From the NCBI GenBank assembly GCA_023248955.1, contig JAHFDP010000003.1, positions 1 through 64,000 of the forward strand: DNA of 64,000 bases, read 5' to 3'. This document shows, piece by piece, positions 18,594-30,470 of the stretch. The stretch is from Deltaproteobacteria bacterium. GTDB lineage: Bacteria; Myxococcota; Myxococcia; Myxococcales; JAHFDP01. A program made the translations under genes and the position numbers. The notes below the pieces were generated by a model, which did not search any database, had not been told where the DNA came from, and worked only from the letters and a program-made list of their open reading frames with translations. The stretch's first letter is position 1. Each line of letters opens with the position of its first letter.

Positions 18594-19871
18594 ATGCAAC
18601 CGAAAAAACGTCTTCTGTTTGTTGTCTGTACAACGCTTGGCGTCGTTGCTTGCGGGAAAAATGCGCCGCAGATCCGCTCCACCTCCGCGTCGGAAACGGT
18701 CGGCGTGGACGATCCGCTGGATGGTTTTTGGCCGGATGCCTCGCGCTATCTCGCCGACAACATCAGCGCCGCGGATGTCGGAAAAACGTTTGGCGTCGAC
18801 GACGCGCATATTCCCTATGCGGACAGCGCGTGGCGTTTCGACGCCGGTGGAATCGACCAGCGTTGGAACGACGGCGCTGATTCGGCGTTGGCAAAGTACA
18901 TGGCGGCGGTCGATCCGTCCGAGGCCGACGCGGCTGCGCAGTGGGAGCGGCAGAACCACGGCGTCGATGCTCAAACCGATTCCACGACGCGCGCTCGTTT
19001 CGATCACGCGCTGGGTTGGGCCGGCGCGGCAATGAACGGCGCGCCCGTTGTGCATGCTATCGATCTTCGGCTTAACGAAACCGGTGCATGGGAAGCGTGC
19101 GGAGAAGAGGCTTCAGGCTGCACGCACTTCGAGGTGGGTGACATCAACGCGCTCTTGGCCGAAGTTTTTCTAGACGCTCGAGGTTCGTATCTCGGTCAAG
19201 TTTGCAATCGCCCGCCCAGTGCGATTGCGCGCGATTCCTACGGACGCGTTGCGAGCGATGATGCCGAGTCACGCATCTATCGCGGTTGCCAGGGCATCAA
19301 CCCTGGTGCGCTTGTCATTGCGCTGGGCGAAAGCATGAAGAGAAACGCACAGGCCGTTGGTATCTCGCCGCAGAGCGCAGATTCCACCGCCACGACATGG
19401 AGACCGGCCTATCGCACCACCGTCTACGGTTACGAGGCGCTCACCGAATGGCAGGCCGGCAGGTTGATGCGCGGATTCCCTAAGAACGAGCTGATTCCGG
19501 CGCCCTACGAATGGAATTCGACCGCGCGCGGTTTTGTGCGCCTTGATCTCGGCATTACGTACGTCGAAGCGTTGGATGCGCCGATCCGTGATTTTGTCAA
19601 TGGTTCAAGCGTTGCTAAAGAGTTGCGCGTGGCGGCGATTCTCGAGTTGGACCGAGCGCCGAGCGATGCGAACGCCAAGATTATTGGCGGCGAATATATT
19701 GAAGATGCGACAGTGGGCGCGAGCCGAACCGCGGTGACGTCGACGATCTTGACGATCGCGGCACCGCCGAACCGCGAGAATCGGCCGACGACGCTGCGAG
19801 GCGGCATCTGGGCGAACCCCTATGTCTCGCCGCGCGAAGTGCTGGCTCTGGCGAAGCTCGCAGCTGAGTAG
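18594..19871 (+). CDS. Lipoprotein, possibly related to transglutaminase-elicitor proteins
   Basis: 425-aa lipoprotein: MQPKKRLLFVV signal and lipobox GVVAC. The order of the segments HFEVGDINALLAEVFLDARG, RDSYGRVAS, GCQGINPGALVIALGES resembles what I recall of the transglutaminase-elicitor family (PF16683), but where that family has a Cys-His-Trp active-site segment this protein reads DHALGWAGAAMN without Cys. So if related it is probably not an active transglutaminase. The assignment is tentative. A 143-bp dispersed repeat begins 22 bp after the stop. Confidence 0.6.
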   Translation: MQPKKRLLFVVCTTLGVVACGKNAPQIRSTSASETVGVDDPLDGFWPDASRYLADNISAADVGKTFGVDDAHIPYADSAWRFDAGGIDQRWNDGADSALAKYMAAVDPSEADAAAQWERQNHGVDAQTDSTTRARFDHALGWAGAAMNGAPVVHAIDLRLNETGAWEACGEEASGCTHFEVGDINALLAEVFLDARGSYLGQVCNRPPSAIARDSYGRVASDDAESRIYRGCQGINPGALVIALGESMKRNAQAVGISPQSADSTATTWRPAYRTTVYGYEALTEWQAGRLMRGFPKNELIPAPYEWNSTARGFVRLDLGITYVEALDAPIRDFVNGSSVAKELRVAAILELDRAPSDANAKIIGGEYIEDATVGASRTAVTSTILTIAAPPNRENRPTTLRGGIWANPYVSPREVLALAKLAAE

Positions 19872-19893
19872 CAAGATCCTTTTGCGTTGTGCG

Positions 19894-20036
19894 GGATTGT
19901 GAGGAGCACCGAGTGAATCGCGGTCGATAGTCGATTTTCGAGGTCGGGCTCGTAGTCGCGGATGTGGACGGCTATCGACGGTCGACAGTCGTCCGCGTCC
20001 GGTCGTCCGCGAGAATCGACGATCGACAAATCGATC
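19894..20036 (+). repeat. Dispersed structured repeat A, copy 1
   Basis: 143-bp sequence nearly identical to 50327-50475. It has complementary arms (19923-19940 against 20010-20027, 16 of 18 positions) and many GTCGA/TCGAC steps, so RNA or single-stranded DNA could fold into a long hairpin. Both copies follow the 3' end of a plus-strand gene (22 and 19 bp after the stop) in the same orientation. No credible protein is encoded. Confidence 0.85.
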
Positions 20037-20730
20037 TTGAACGATCGTCAATGACGCCAAATATCGCACCGGCGTTTGGGACGAAAACCGACCGGCTTGC
20101 TGGGGAAGGGGCTGAAGAGCTGTCGATTAATCGGCAGCTCTTTAGCTCGACGCGCAATCATGCGCGCGGCGGCGGGTGGGGTGAGCCCGGGGTCCGATCG
20201 AGCGCTTCCAGCGCCACCACTCGGGCCGACGGCGCTTCCAACATGCGCCGTACATGCGCCGATTCACTCGGCGCAGAGGGGCGGGCAGCGGCCCGACCTT
20301 TCAACGGGTGTGCCCAGCATGGGCATGGATAGGAGGCGAAAGTCCTCTGGGGGAGCAGGTCGTAGCGACCCCGAGCAAATCGCAAGGCGGCAAGCCGGTG
20401 AGAGCCGGTCCGACCGCGAGGTCGGCGCTGAAAGAAGCGATAGCGAAATCGCGAGTCGACGAACAGAAACTGGATATGAGGCGATGCCAACCAGGGCGAG
20501 CGGGCCTGTATCCGCGAAGCTCTCACGACCAAAGGGAAGCAGCGTAGATCCAGCGATTGCGCGAGGAAATCCATGACCCTTACCTGGGGAGATCTCGCCT
20601 GACGTCCGAAAGGGCGACGCCGAGTGGCGGAGCGAGAAGTCAGCAGAGGCCGTAGTAGCGCAGGGCACCGACCCAAGGAGGCGGCAACCGGGAGCGCGAA
20701 GGGCTGAACGGAAAGGAGAGCGAGTCGAAC

Positions 20731-22104
20731 GTGAATCTCGGAAAGGACAGGCGCCAGAAGACCGCGCAAGCGGAGCTCCCGCTCAAGCCGAGGGGTGAAG
20801 CCCTGACGCAAGAGCGAAGCGGCGAATCCAGACCGGCGAGAGACGGAAACGAGCGCTCAGGAAGCGACCACCTGATGGAAAGGGTGGTCGAGCGAGGCAA
20901 TCTCACTGCGGCGTTGAAGCGAGTGAGGCAGAACAAGGGCAGTCCGGGTGTGGACGGGATGACCGTCGACGAGTTGCCGAAGCACCTGGCCGAGAACTGG
21001 ATAAAACTTCGAGAGCAGTTGCTCGCGGGGACGTACCAGCCGGGGCCGGTGCGGAAAGTGGAGATACCGAAGAGCGGAGGCGGAACCCGACAATTGGGGA
21101 TTCCGTCGGTGCTCGACCGGCTTCTCCAGCAGAGCATCTTGCAAGTCCTGCAACCGATGTTCGACGGGAGTTTCTCGGAGCACAGCTACGGATTCCGACC
21201 TGGACGCAACGCGCACCAAGCGGTGTGCGAAGCGCAGCGGTACATCCAGGGAGGGAAACGGGTGGTGGTGGACGTGGACTTGGAGAAATTTTTCGACCGC
21301 GTCAATCACGATGTGCTGATGGGGAGACTCGCGAAGCGCATCACGGACAAGCGGATGTTGGGACTGATTCGCCGCTATCTCGAAGCCGGCATCATGGCGA
21401 ACGGGGTGGTGACGGAGCGGTACGAAGGAACGCCGCAAGGCGGACCGTTGTCACCGCTTTTGGCGAACGTGCTTCTCGATGAAGTGGATAAGGAGTTGGA
21501 GAGACGCGGGCATTTCTTCGTGCGCTATGCGGACGACCTGAATGTGTACGTCGGGTCCAAGCGGGCGGGCGAAGAGGCCATGCAGACGCTTGTGCGTTTG
21601 TACGAACGACTTCGGCTGCGAATCAACGAGGCGAAGAGCGCGGTGGCGCGGCCGCAAGACCGGAAATTTCTCGGCTACAGCTTTTGGATAGCCGCGGAAG
21701 GAAAGGTCAAACGGCGCGTCGCGCCAAAGGCCCTTGAGGTGATGAAGCAGCGGGTCCGAGAAATCACCAACCGAAACGGTGGCCAAAGCATGCGGACGGT
21801 GTTTGCTAAACTGCGCAGCTATCTGCTGGGGTGGAAGCAGTATTTCCGCCTTGCCGAGACGCCGCGTAAATTCAGCGACCTGGACAAGTGGATACGCCAT
21901 CGGCTGCGGATGGTGCAGCTCAAACAGTGGAAGCGTGGAACGACCATCTACCGCGAGATAATGCGACTCGGCGCGAACGAGTCCGTAGCTCGTCAGGTGG
22001 CCGGAAACTCGCGACGCTGGTGCAGAAATTCTCGGATGCTGCTCAACACTGCTCTGCCCAAGAACTACTACGACCGCGAAGGAGTGCCGAGACTTGCCGC
22101 ATAA
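20731..22104 (+). CDS. Group II intron reverse transcriptase/maturase
   Basis: 457-aa intron-encoded protein: RT domain with GIPSVLDRLLQQ, FRPGRNAHQAV, DVDLEKFFDRVNHDVLM, GTPQGGPLSPLLANVLLDE and catalytic YADD (266-269), then the maturase (X/GIIM) region with LRSYLLGWKQYF and IRHRLRMVQLKQWKR. There is no HNH endonuclease domain at the C-terminus, as expected of class C elements. GTG 20731 is the likely start. The frame is intact and the active site complete, so the intron may be mobile. Confidence 0.95.
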   Translation: MNLGKDRRQKTAQAELPLKPRGEALTQERSGESRPARDGNERSGSDHLMERVVERGNLTAALKRVRQNKGSPGVDGMTVDELPKHLAENWIKLREQLLAGTYQPGPVRKVEIPKSGGGTRQLGIPSVLDRLLQQSILQVLQPMFDGSFSEHSYGFRPGRNAHQAVCEAQRYIQGGKRVVVDVDLEKFFDRVNHDVLMGRLAKRITDKRMLGLIRRYLEAGIMANGVVTERYEGTPQGGPLSPLLANVLLDEVDKELERRGHFFVRYADDLNVYVGSKRAGEEAMQTLVRLYERLRLRINEAKSAVARPQDRKFLGYSFWIAAEGKVKRRVAPKALEVMKQRVREITNRNGGQSMRTVFAKLRSYLLGWKQYFRLAETPRKFSDLDKWIRHRLRMVQLKQWKRGTTIYREIMRLGANESVARQVAGNSRRWCRNSRMLLNTALPKNYYDREGVPRLAA

Positions 22105-22118
22105 AACCTCAACTTTCC

Positions 22119-22193
22119 GAACCGCCGGATGCGGACCCGCATGTCCGGTGGTGTGGCAGGGGACTGACGGGACGATTTCCCGTCAGCCCCTAT
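22119..22193 (+). ncRNA. Group II intron domains V and VI
   Basis: Domain V: a stem of ACCGCCGGA with TCCGGTGGT, a two-base bulge and a short TGCG/CGCA tip (about 22120-22152); the CGC in the lower stem fits the catalytic triad of class C introns. Domain VI: AGGGG-A-CTGACGGG paired with CCCGTCAG-CCCCT, ending at 22193. The only unpaired A I see in domain VI is on the 5' strand, so a standard branch point is not obvious. Confidence 0.8.
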
Positions 22194-22311
22194 GCCGATC
22201 AAGAGTTGTCGATGGCAATTAATCGACAACTCTTGAGTGACTTCCGATATGACGTGAAAAGTCACACATCCGGTCGCTCGAAAGATAGGAATTGTCCCGC
22301 AGCCGAACTCG

Positions 22312-23769
22312 CTATTTCGAGCGTACGTACAATTCTGCAGTTTCGTCCGTACTAACGAGTCTCCATCCGGGCGCATTGCGCAGGAGCCCGTGGCCGCTGA
22401 ACGCGTCGGGAAACGCGGTTGTCAGTGCCCAGCTTGCGTTCCAGCGATCGAGGTAGGCGCGGAACGCGGCGGGTGATGCTTGCGCGGCTGCGAGCTCCTC
22501 CCAGAAAGCACGCGGAAAAGCGCGCGGGCGGCTGTCCTGAAAGTCGCCGACCTCGGGCAGTGTCCAAGCGACGTAGCCGCCGAATCGATAAGCGGTGAAA
22601 CCGCGGCCGTCGAGATGGAGTTGCTTCATTTCCGTGATTGCATCGACGGGAAGTTGCGAATTCTCCCACGTCGCTCCGAGAAACGCGCCGAGCGAAGTCA
22701 GCGGAACGCGCGACGCGGCCATCAGGAGAAGACACGCACCGAGCGCGGAGGTGCCCGTAACGAGTGCGCGCATGCGCGAATCGAGCGGCCGAATGCGATC
22801 GAAAAGAATCGCGATCGGCACGATCCCCACGATGGCCGCGTCGGCGCCGAAGCGTCGTCCGAGGAGAAGTGCCGCGGCGGAGAAAACCGCGGCGGAGAGC
22901 AGCCAGCGTCGCGCTTCGGGGAGCGCGGCCGCGGCGCCGAGCGCGAGAAGCGCCAGCACCACGATATTTGGTTCGTCCCGCAAAGTTGGCCGCGCGTATT
23001 CCTGAATCGGTGCGTATTCGCTGAGCGAAAGATGTGCCAAGAGATCGCGGACGTTGAGATCGAATCCCGGAGTGGCCAGTGTGGCCGCGGCGCAGAGCGT
23101 GATCAGCAGCGCCAGTTGCTGCCGATCGCGGCGTGCGAAATCAGCGCGGCCTGTTACTGCAGGTAGCAGTATGAGCGCGAGAAGTCCTACACCGAACGGC
23201 GCGCTCTGATGCGCATTGGCCCAGACTGTGACGGCGATTGGGAGAAGCCACAGCGGCCGCGCTGATCGCTGTTCGATCGCCGCCGTCGCACGTTCGAGCG
23301 TGAAAGCGAGCAGCGCATATTCGACAAGGTGCGGGCGCGGAACGACGCGCGTCCACAGCACGGCGAAGGCGAGCAGCGCTGCCGCTCGAGCGGAAAATCT
23401 CGAAGCGCCGGCGTGCTCTGCGGCGCGCGCACTGAGCACGAGCGTGGTTGCCGTCAGCGCGAACGTAAAAAGTTGAATGCCGAAAACACCGAGCGCGCGA
23501 TCACATCCGTAGAGTGCGAGCTCGAAGAGCCACGAGGTCGGATACCAGGGGAAATCGCGCGCGGTCCAGGCCAACGCGTTGGTATGGGGGAAACGACCCT
23601 GCGCAACGAGGCGGCCCAGCGCGAGAAGCCAGCCTGCGTCCATGTCCGACAGGCGCTGAAAGGCGAAGAGCGCCGCGAAGCCGAAGGCGACGGCGAGGAG
23701 CCAGGCGCCGTTTTTACTTCCCCTTGACGGGGGAGGGTCAGCGTGAGGGGAGCACGTTACTCCCCCCAC
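22312..23769 (-). CDS. Multi-pass membrane protein (possible GT-C-like)
   Basis: About 485 aa with ten or more hydrophobic segments and motifs loosely like GT-C glycosyltransferases (DMDAGWLLALGRLV, TSWLFELALYG, PRPHLVEYALLAF), then a short soluble C-terminus. Family not certain. The N-terminus lies in palindromic repeat copy 2; the nearest usable start is GTG 23769, one base after the gcvP stop, which would couple it to the gcv operon, but no good ribosome site is present and the true start is uncertain. Confidence 0.65.
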   Translation of the reverse strand: MGGVTCSPHADPPPSRGSKNGAWLLAVAFGFAALFAFQRLSDMDAGWLLALGRLVAQGRFPHTNALAWTARDFPWYPTSWLFELALYGCDRALGVFGIQLFTFALTATTLVLSARAAEHAGASRFSARAAALLAFAVLWTRVVPRPHLVEYALLAFTLERATAAIEQRSARPLWLLPIAVTVWANAHQSAPFGVGLLALILLPAVTGRADFARRDRQQLALLITLCAAATLATPGFDLNVRDLLAHLSLSEYAPIQEYARPTLRDEPNIVVLALLALGAAAALPEARRWLLSAAVFSAAALLLGRRFGADAAIVGIVPIAILFDRIRPLDSRMRALVTGTSALGACLLLMAASRVPLTSLGAFLGATWENSQLPVDAITEMKQLHLDGRGFTAYRFGGYVAWTLPEVGDFQDSRPRAFPRAFWEELAAAQASPAAFRAYLDRWNASWALTTAFPDAFSGHGLLRNAPGWRLVSTDETAELYVRSK

Positions 23770-23770
23770 C

Positions 23771-26688
<2,918 letters not shown>

Positions 26689-26689
<1 letters not shown>

Positions 26690-27081
26690 TAGTGCGCCTG
26701 CTCCGCCAGGTATTTCTCGTACGCCGGCGCGTCGAGCAGCTCTCCAGCTTCCTTCGCTTCGCTCATCTCGATCTGCACCATCCAACCGTCTTCATACGGA
26801 TCGCTGTTGATCGCGTCCGGCGCATCCACGAGCTCCTGGTTGATCTCCACCACTTTTCCGCTGACCGGCGCGAAGAGCTCGCTGACGGCTTTGGTGCTTT
26901 CCACCACGCCGAACGCATCGCCCTTTTTCACGACCGTGCCCACTTTCGGCAACTCGAGGAACACCACGTCGCCGAGCTGATCCTGCGCAAACGTGGTGAT
27001 GCCCACCACGCAGACGCGGCCCTCGAGGCGGGCCCACTCGTGATCCTTGGTGTACTTCAACTCGGCGGGAAGATTGGACAT
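26689..27081 (-). CDS. gcvH: Glycine cleavage system H protein
   Basis: 130-aa lipoyl carrier. The lipoylation site is Lys64 in ESTKAVSE; the N-terminus ([12 protein letters not shown]) and C-terminus ([14 protein letters not shown]) are typical. It is 10 bp after gcvT, and its TAG overlaps the gcvP GTG. It carries the aminomethyl group between GcvP and GcvT. Confidence 0.97.
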
Positions 27082-27091
27082 GGTGCCTCCG

Positions 27092-28168
27092 TTACGGTTC
27101 GCGGGTGAGAAACGGCGTTGGAACGACGACAGCGTCGATGGGCTTGCCCCGAATCTCCACTTGAAATTCGGTGTCTGGCTCGGCCAGCGCGTTCGGGAGA
27201 TAGGCCAGGCCGATCGGTTCCTTCAACGTCGGGCTGAACGTGCCGCTGGTGACTTCTCCTACGCGTACGTTGCCTTGCAAGACCGGGTAGCCATGGCGCG
27301 CGATGCCGCGTCCGGTGAGCTTGAATCCCGCGAGCTTGCGCTTGAGTCCCGCGGTCTTTTGCGCCACCAGCGCGCGTTTGCCGACGAAGTCGGGTTTATC
27401 GAGTTTCACGATCCATCCGAGGCCCGCCTCCAGCGGCGTCACGCGATCGTCCATGTCGTTGCCATAGAGGCGGTAGGCCATCTCCAGCCGCAAGCTGTCG
27501 CGCGCGCCGAGGCCGCAGGGCAAAATGCCATAGGGGCGGCCGCGCGTGAGCAAGAGGTCCCACAATTTTGGCGCGTTGTCGGGTCGGCAGAAGAGCTCGA
27601 ATCCGTCCTCGCCGGTGTAGCCCGTGCGGGCCACGATACATGGGATCCCATGTATTTTGCCTTCCGCGAAACGGTAGGTGCCGATGCCCGCCACGTCGCT
27701 GTCGGCAAGCGATCCCACCAGCTCCGCCGCGAGCGGTCCCTGCACGGCAATCTGCGCCCAGTCGTCCGATTCCTGCCTGCACTTGGCGCGTGCCGAAAAA
27801 GCGGCGAAGTCTTTTTGGCGTCCGCTGGCGTTGACGCAGACCAGAAGGCGGGTGGCGGAGAAGCGGTAGACGACGATGTCGTCGATGATGCCGCCATCGT
27901 CGTTGAGCAACGCGCTGTACTGCGCCTGACCGTTTTCGCACCGCGCGAGATCGTTGGTGACGAGAAGGTTGAGCGTCTCCAGCGCGCCGGGGCCTTCGAA
28001 AATAATCTCGCCCATGTGTGACACGTCGAAGATGCCGACGCGGCTGCGCACCGCTTCGTGCTCTTCGATGACGCCGCTGTACTGCACCGGCATTTGCCAC
28101 CCGGCGAAGTCCACCATGCGTCCGCCGAGCGCGACGTGGGATTCGTAGAGCGGGGTTTTGTCTCCCAT
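27092..28168 (-). CDS. gcvT: Aminomethyltransferase, glycine cleavage T protein
   Basis: 358 aa, normal length. Transfers the methylene unit from aminomethyl-GcvH to tetrahydrofolate and releases ammonia. Characteristic segments are [30 protein letters not shown] and [16 protein letters not shown]. The start overlaps the folD stop (TAATG). Inside the gene is a 20-bp perfect palindrome around ATGGGATCCCAT (27636-27655), silent with respect to protein function. Confidence 0.97.
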   Translation of the reverse strand: MGDKTPLYESHVALGGRMVDFAGWQMPVQYSGVIEEHEAVRSRVGIFDVSHMGEIIFEGPGALETLNLLVTNDLARCENGQAQYSALLNDDGGIIDDIVVYRFSATRLLVCVNASGRQKDFAAFSARAKCRQESDDWAQIAVQGPLAAELVGSLADSDVAGIGTYRFAEGKIHGIPCIVARTGYTGEDGFELFCRPDNAPKLWDLLLTRGRPYGILPCGLGARDSLRLEMAYRLYGNDMDDRVTPLEAGLGWIVKLDKPDFVGKRALVAQKTAGLKRKLAGFKLTGRGIARHGYPVLQGNVRVGEVTSGTFSPTLKEPIGLAYLPNALAEPDTEFQVEIRGKPIDAVVVPTPFLTREP

Positions 28169-29025
28169 TAATTCTCCGTTTGCCCGCGTGCCAGTTCGAG
28201 CGTGTTGGCGAGCAGCATGGCCACAGTCATCGGTCCGACACCGCCGGGGACCGGGGTAATGCAGCTCGCGCGCTCGGCGGCCGCGGCGAATTCCACGTCA
28301 CCGAGCAGTTTTCCAGAGGCGAGGCGATTCATCCCCACATCGATAACCGCCGCGCCCGGTTTGATCCACGCGCCCTTGACCAACTCCGCGCGTCCCACGG
28401 CGGCAACGACCACATCGGCGCTTGCCACCACGGTTGCGAGGTCCCGCGTTTTCGAGTGCGCGATGGTGACCGTGCAATCCCGTTCGAGCAGCAGCACGGC
28501 CATGGGCTTGCCGACGATGTTCGAGCGGCCGAGCACCACCGCATGCGCGCCCGCAAGCTTGACGCCGGCGTGATCGAGGAGCCGCATGACGCCGGCGGGT
28601 GTGCAAGGCCGCGGTCCAGGCAATCCCGCGAGCAGTCGCCCCTGACTCGGCGGAAGCAATCCATCAGCGTCTTTTTCCGTCGCTACCGCTGCCAACGCTG
28701 CGTTGGTGTCGAGGTGCTTTGGCAGCGGCAACTGCACCAGAATCCCGTGCACCGCGCGGTCCGCATTGAGCGCGCGAAGTCGCGCCACCAGCTCGGCCTG
28801 CGTGGTGCTGGTCGGCATGACGTGCTCCCACGAGAGGATCCCCGCTTCCGCGCAGGCCTTGATCTTGTTGCGCACGTAAATGGCGCTGGCGGGATCGTCG
28901 CCGACGCGCATCGCGGCAAGGCCAGGCGTGATGCCGCGTTCTTTTTGCAGCGCGCGTACACCTGCCGCAACTTCCGCCCGCACTTGCGCCGCGAGTGCTT
29001 TGCCGTCGATGAGGGTGGCCGACAT
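28168..29025 (-). CDS. folD: Methylenetetrahydrofolate dehydrogenase/cyclohydrolase
   Basis: 285-aa bifunctional FolD. Tyr50 and Lys54 (SAIYVRNK) are the catalytic pair; [10 protein letters not shown] and the Rossmann GRSNIVGKP motif are intact, as is the [10 protein letters not shown] signature. As first gene of folD-gcvT-gcvH-gcvP it would turn the methylene-THF made by glycine cleavage into formyl-THF. I looked for a glycine riboswitch in the leader and saw none. Confidence 0.97.
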   Translation of the reverse strand: MSATLIDGKALAAQVRAEVAAGVRALQKERGITPGLAAMRVGDDPASAIYVRNKIKACAEAGILSWEHVMPTSTTQAELVARLRALNADRAVHGILVQLPLPKHLDTNAALAAVATEKDADGLLPPSQGRLLAGLPGPRPCTPAGVMRLLDHAGVKLAGAHAVVLGRSNIVGKPMAVLLLERDCTVTIAHSKTRDLATVVASADVVVAAVGRAELVKGAWIKPGAAVIDVGMNRLASGKLLGDVEFAAAAERASCITPVPGGVGPMTVAMLLANTLELARGQTEN

Positions 29026-29257
29026 GGCGGTGGTTTATACCAGGCTCCCGGCGTCGGGCTACGGCGCAGTTGTTCGCCGCGCAACAGGAGAACGCAGGGC
29101 TTGCGGTGGCGTCTCGAGCTACTGGTGCGACGGGCATGGAATCTTTGCGCAGGTTTCGCCGCTTACTCCCGCTCCGATCGACGCGGCCGGCTTTGAAGTT
29201 CGTGTCGAATCGGAAGGGCGTGTGCGCGATCTGTTCGTGTCGCCGATGGTGCCGTGA
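29024..29257 (+). CDS. Possible small protein divergent from folD
   Basis: A 77-codon plus-strand frame from ATG 29024 (overlapping the folD start codon) to TGA 29255-29257, ending [17 protein letters not shown]. Composition is protein-like, but there is no clear ribosome site, and the region also has to hold the folD promoter. A GTG a few codons in is an alternative start. This 302-bp gap (29026-29327) otherwise holds only the antitoxin operator. Confidence 0.25.
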   Translation: MAVVYTRLPASGYGAVVRRATGERRACGGVSSYWCDGHGIFAQVSPLTPAPIDAAGFEVRVESEGRVRDLFVSPMVP

Positions 29258-29265
29258 CGAGAATA

Positions 29266-29308
29266 TTGTATATCACTTATGTATACATTCGTGTATGCTA
29301 CATATCAA
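29266..29308 (+). promoter_or_regulatory. AT-rich operator/promoter of the tacAT-like pair
   Basis: A notably AT-rich island in high-GC DNA with repeated TGTATA/TATACA elements (TTGTATATCACTTATGTATA, then CATTCGTGTATGCTACATAT). The spacing suggests several half sites for a ribbon-helix-helix antitoxin. It ends 12 bp before the GGAGGGGAG ribosome site of the antitoxin. Confidence 0.55.
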
Positions 29309-29327
29309 TTCCGGAGGGGAGCCAAGG

Positions 29328-29660
29328 ATGGAACATGCAAAAAGTGACGAACCCGTTTCAAAAGGACGTGGGGCCTTCGGCAAAATGAGCAGAAGATCTC
29401 TGGCTGTGTCCCTCAATATTCGCGCCAAGGTGCAGCAGCGAAACCTGATTGACCAGGCTGCTGCCCGCCTTGGCCGAAGCCGGTCCGAGTTCATGCTCGA
29501 AGCTGCGTGCCAGAGGGCGGAGGACGTGCTGCTTGATCAGGCGTTTTTCACGGTCGAGGCCAGCACATTCACCCAACTCCAAAAATTGCTTGTCCGACCA
29601 TTGCCGCCGACGGACAGGCTACGTCGACTGATCAAGGCCAAGGCTCCTTGGGAAAAATGA
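29328..29660 (+). CDS. DUF1778 (TacA-type) antitoxin
   Basis: 110 aa: an unusual basic N-terminal extension, then a ribbon-helix-helix/DUF1778 domain (RSLAVSLNIRAKVQQRNLID..., RSRSEFMLEAAC) and the C-terminal helix that wraps the toxin. Start ATG 29328 has GGAGG upstream; its stop overlaps the toxin start (ATGA). Expected to bind the operator upstream with its toxin and repress the pair. Confidence 0.88.
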   Translation: MEHAKSDEPVSKGRGAFGKMSRRSLAVSLNIRAKVQQRNLIDQAAARLGRSRSEFMLEAACQRAEDVLLDQAFFTVEASTFTQLQKLLVRPLPPTDRLRRLIKAKAPWEK

Positions 29661-30166
29661 ACGTGCTTGACCTCTCGCCACCGGTTCCCATTGAAGCGTG
29701 GCACGAGCTAACGGGTTTCGAAAGCGGAGAGCCGTCGCTCGACGATTGGCTCAAACGGCGTGGTTTAAAGAACCAGGTTTCAGGCGCCTCCCGTTGTTTT
29801 GTGCTTTGCTCGGGTCCCGTTGTCGTCGGTTACTACACGCTCTCGGCTGGGGCGATCAGCCATGGTGCTGCTCCCAGGGCGATGCGGCGAAACATGCCCA
29901 ATCCGCTGCCGGTCCTTTTGCTCGGACGTTTGGCAATCGACCATCGCCACCAAAACCGGGGTCTTGGCAAAGCCCTCCTGCGTGACGCCATGCTGCGTGC
30001 GGTCGCCGTGGCTGCGGACGCAGGTGTTTTCGCCATTCTGCTGCATGCGATCTCTGATCCGGCCAAACGTTTCTATTTGTCGCGCGGCTTCGTGGAATCG
30101 CCGTTGCAGCCCATGACGTTAATGATGACGCTCGAAACTGTGCGGACCATTCTGACCGGCGGATAA
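29657..30166 (+). CDS. GNAT-family (TacT-type) toxin
   Basis: 169-aa GCN5-like acetyltransferase of the kind that acetylates the amino group of charged tRNA. The N-terminal FESGEPSLDDWLKRRG, the acetyl-CoA loop HRHQNRGLGKALLRDA and the C-terminal KRFYLSRGF with Tyr are typical of TacT/AtaT toxins. Overlaps the antitoxin by four bases. Confidence 0.9.
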   Translation: MNVLDLSPPVPIEAWHELTGFESGEPSLDDWLKRRGLKNQVSGASRCFVLCSGPVVVGYYTLSAGAISHGAAPRAMRRNMPNPLPVLLLGRLAIDHRHQNRGLGKALLRDAMLRAVAVAADAGVFAILLHAISDPAKRFYLSRGFVESPLQPMTLMMTLETVRTILTGG

Positions 30167-30239
30167 GACCGAATGACGGGACGTTTAGCGTTGGAGCGAG
30201 GCGCTTGACGTGCAGTCATTTTGCCTGCACTCTTTTGAT

Positions 30240-30470
30240 ATGGCGAAAACCCTGACGCTTCGTGAGGTACCCGAAACGACCGTCAAGGCGATCCGCGAGC
30301 GTGCTCGCCGCAATCATCGCTCGATGCAAAAAGAAATTCTGGCGGTGCTGAACGGCACTGTTCTCGATCGTGCCTCGTTAGAGCAGCAGCTCTCTGCGTT
30401 GCGCGTTCGTCTCGGCGTGCGGATGAAGATAGCGGACATCGATGATGCGATCGCAGAAGGGCGTCCCTGA
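30240..30470 (+). CDS. FitA/VapB-type antitoxin (Arc-like ribbon-helix-helix)
   Basis: 76 aa. MAKTLTLREVPETTVKAIRE forms the beta strand and first helix of an Arc/FitA ribbon-helix-helix, followed by RRNHRSMQKEILAVL; the C-terminal part would bind the PIN toxin. Its TGA overlaps the toxin's start (CTGA). Confidence 0.85.
   Translation: MAKTLTLREVPETTVKAIRERARRNHRSMQKEILAVLNGTVLDRASLEQQLSALRVRLGVRMKIADIDDAIAEGRP

Larger units (their letters stand above)
20308..22193 (+). mobile_element. Group II intron (class C-like) with reverse transcriptase
   Basis: 1886-bp element. It begins with the consensus-like GTGTG (20308-20312) and ends ...CCCCTAT (22193). The 5' 420 bases before the ORF hold no gene and would form ribozyme domains I-III; the RT ORF sits in domain IV; domains V and VI follow. 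Immediately upstream is a small terminator-like stem (CGGGC-AGCG-GCCCG, 20282-20295, then ACCTTTC), the type of site that class C introns prefer. The borders are supported by comparison with the intact repeat at 55 kb, apart from about five extra bases at the 3' junction. Confidence 0.88.
20113..22238 (-). repeat. Dispersed palindromic repeat B, copy 1, split by a group II intron
   Basis: 20113-20307 plus 22194-22238 together match, on the reverse strand, the uninterrupted 230-bp copy at 55102-55331. One end is the hairpin AGAGCTGTCGATTAATCGGC (from 20116), the other is built on AAGAGTTGTCGATGGCAATT (from 22201), so the unit has a REP-like palindrome at each end. The intron (20308-22193) lies just inside the second palindrome. 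Confidence 0.85.

Noticed and set aside
18594-18660. Alternative start at 18564 for the lipoprotein
   Set aside because: It would place ten extra residues before the signal peptide; ATG 18594 gives a standard lipoprotein start.
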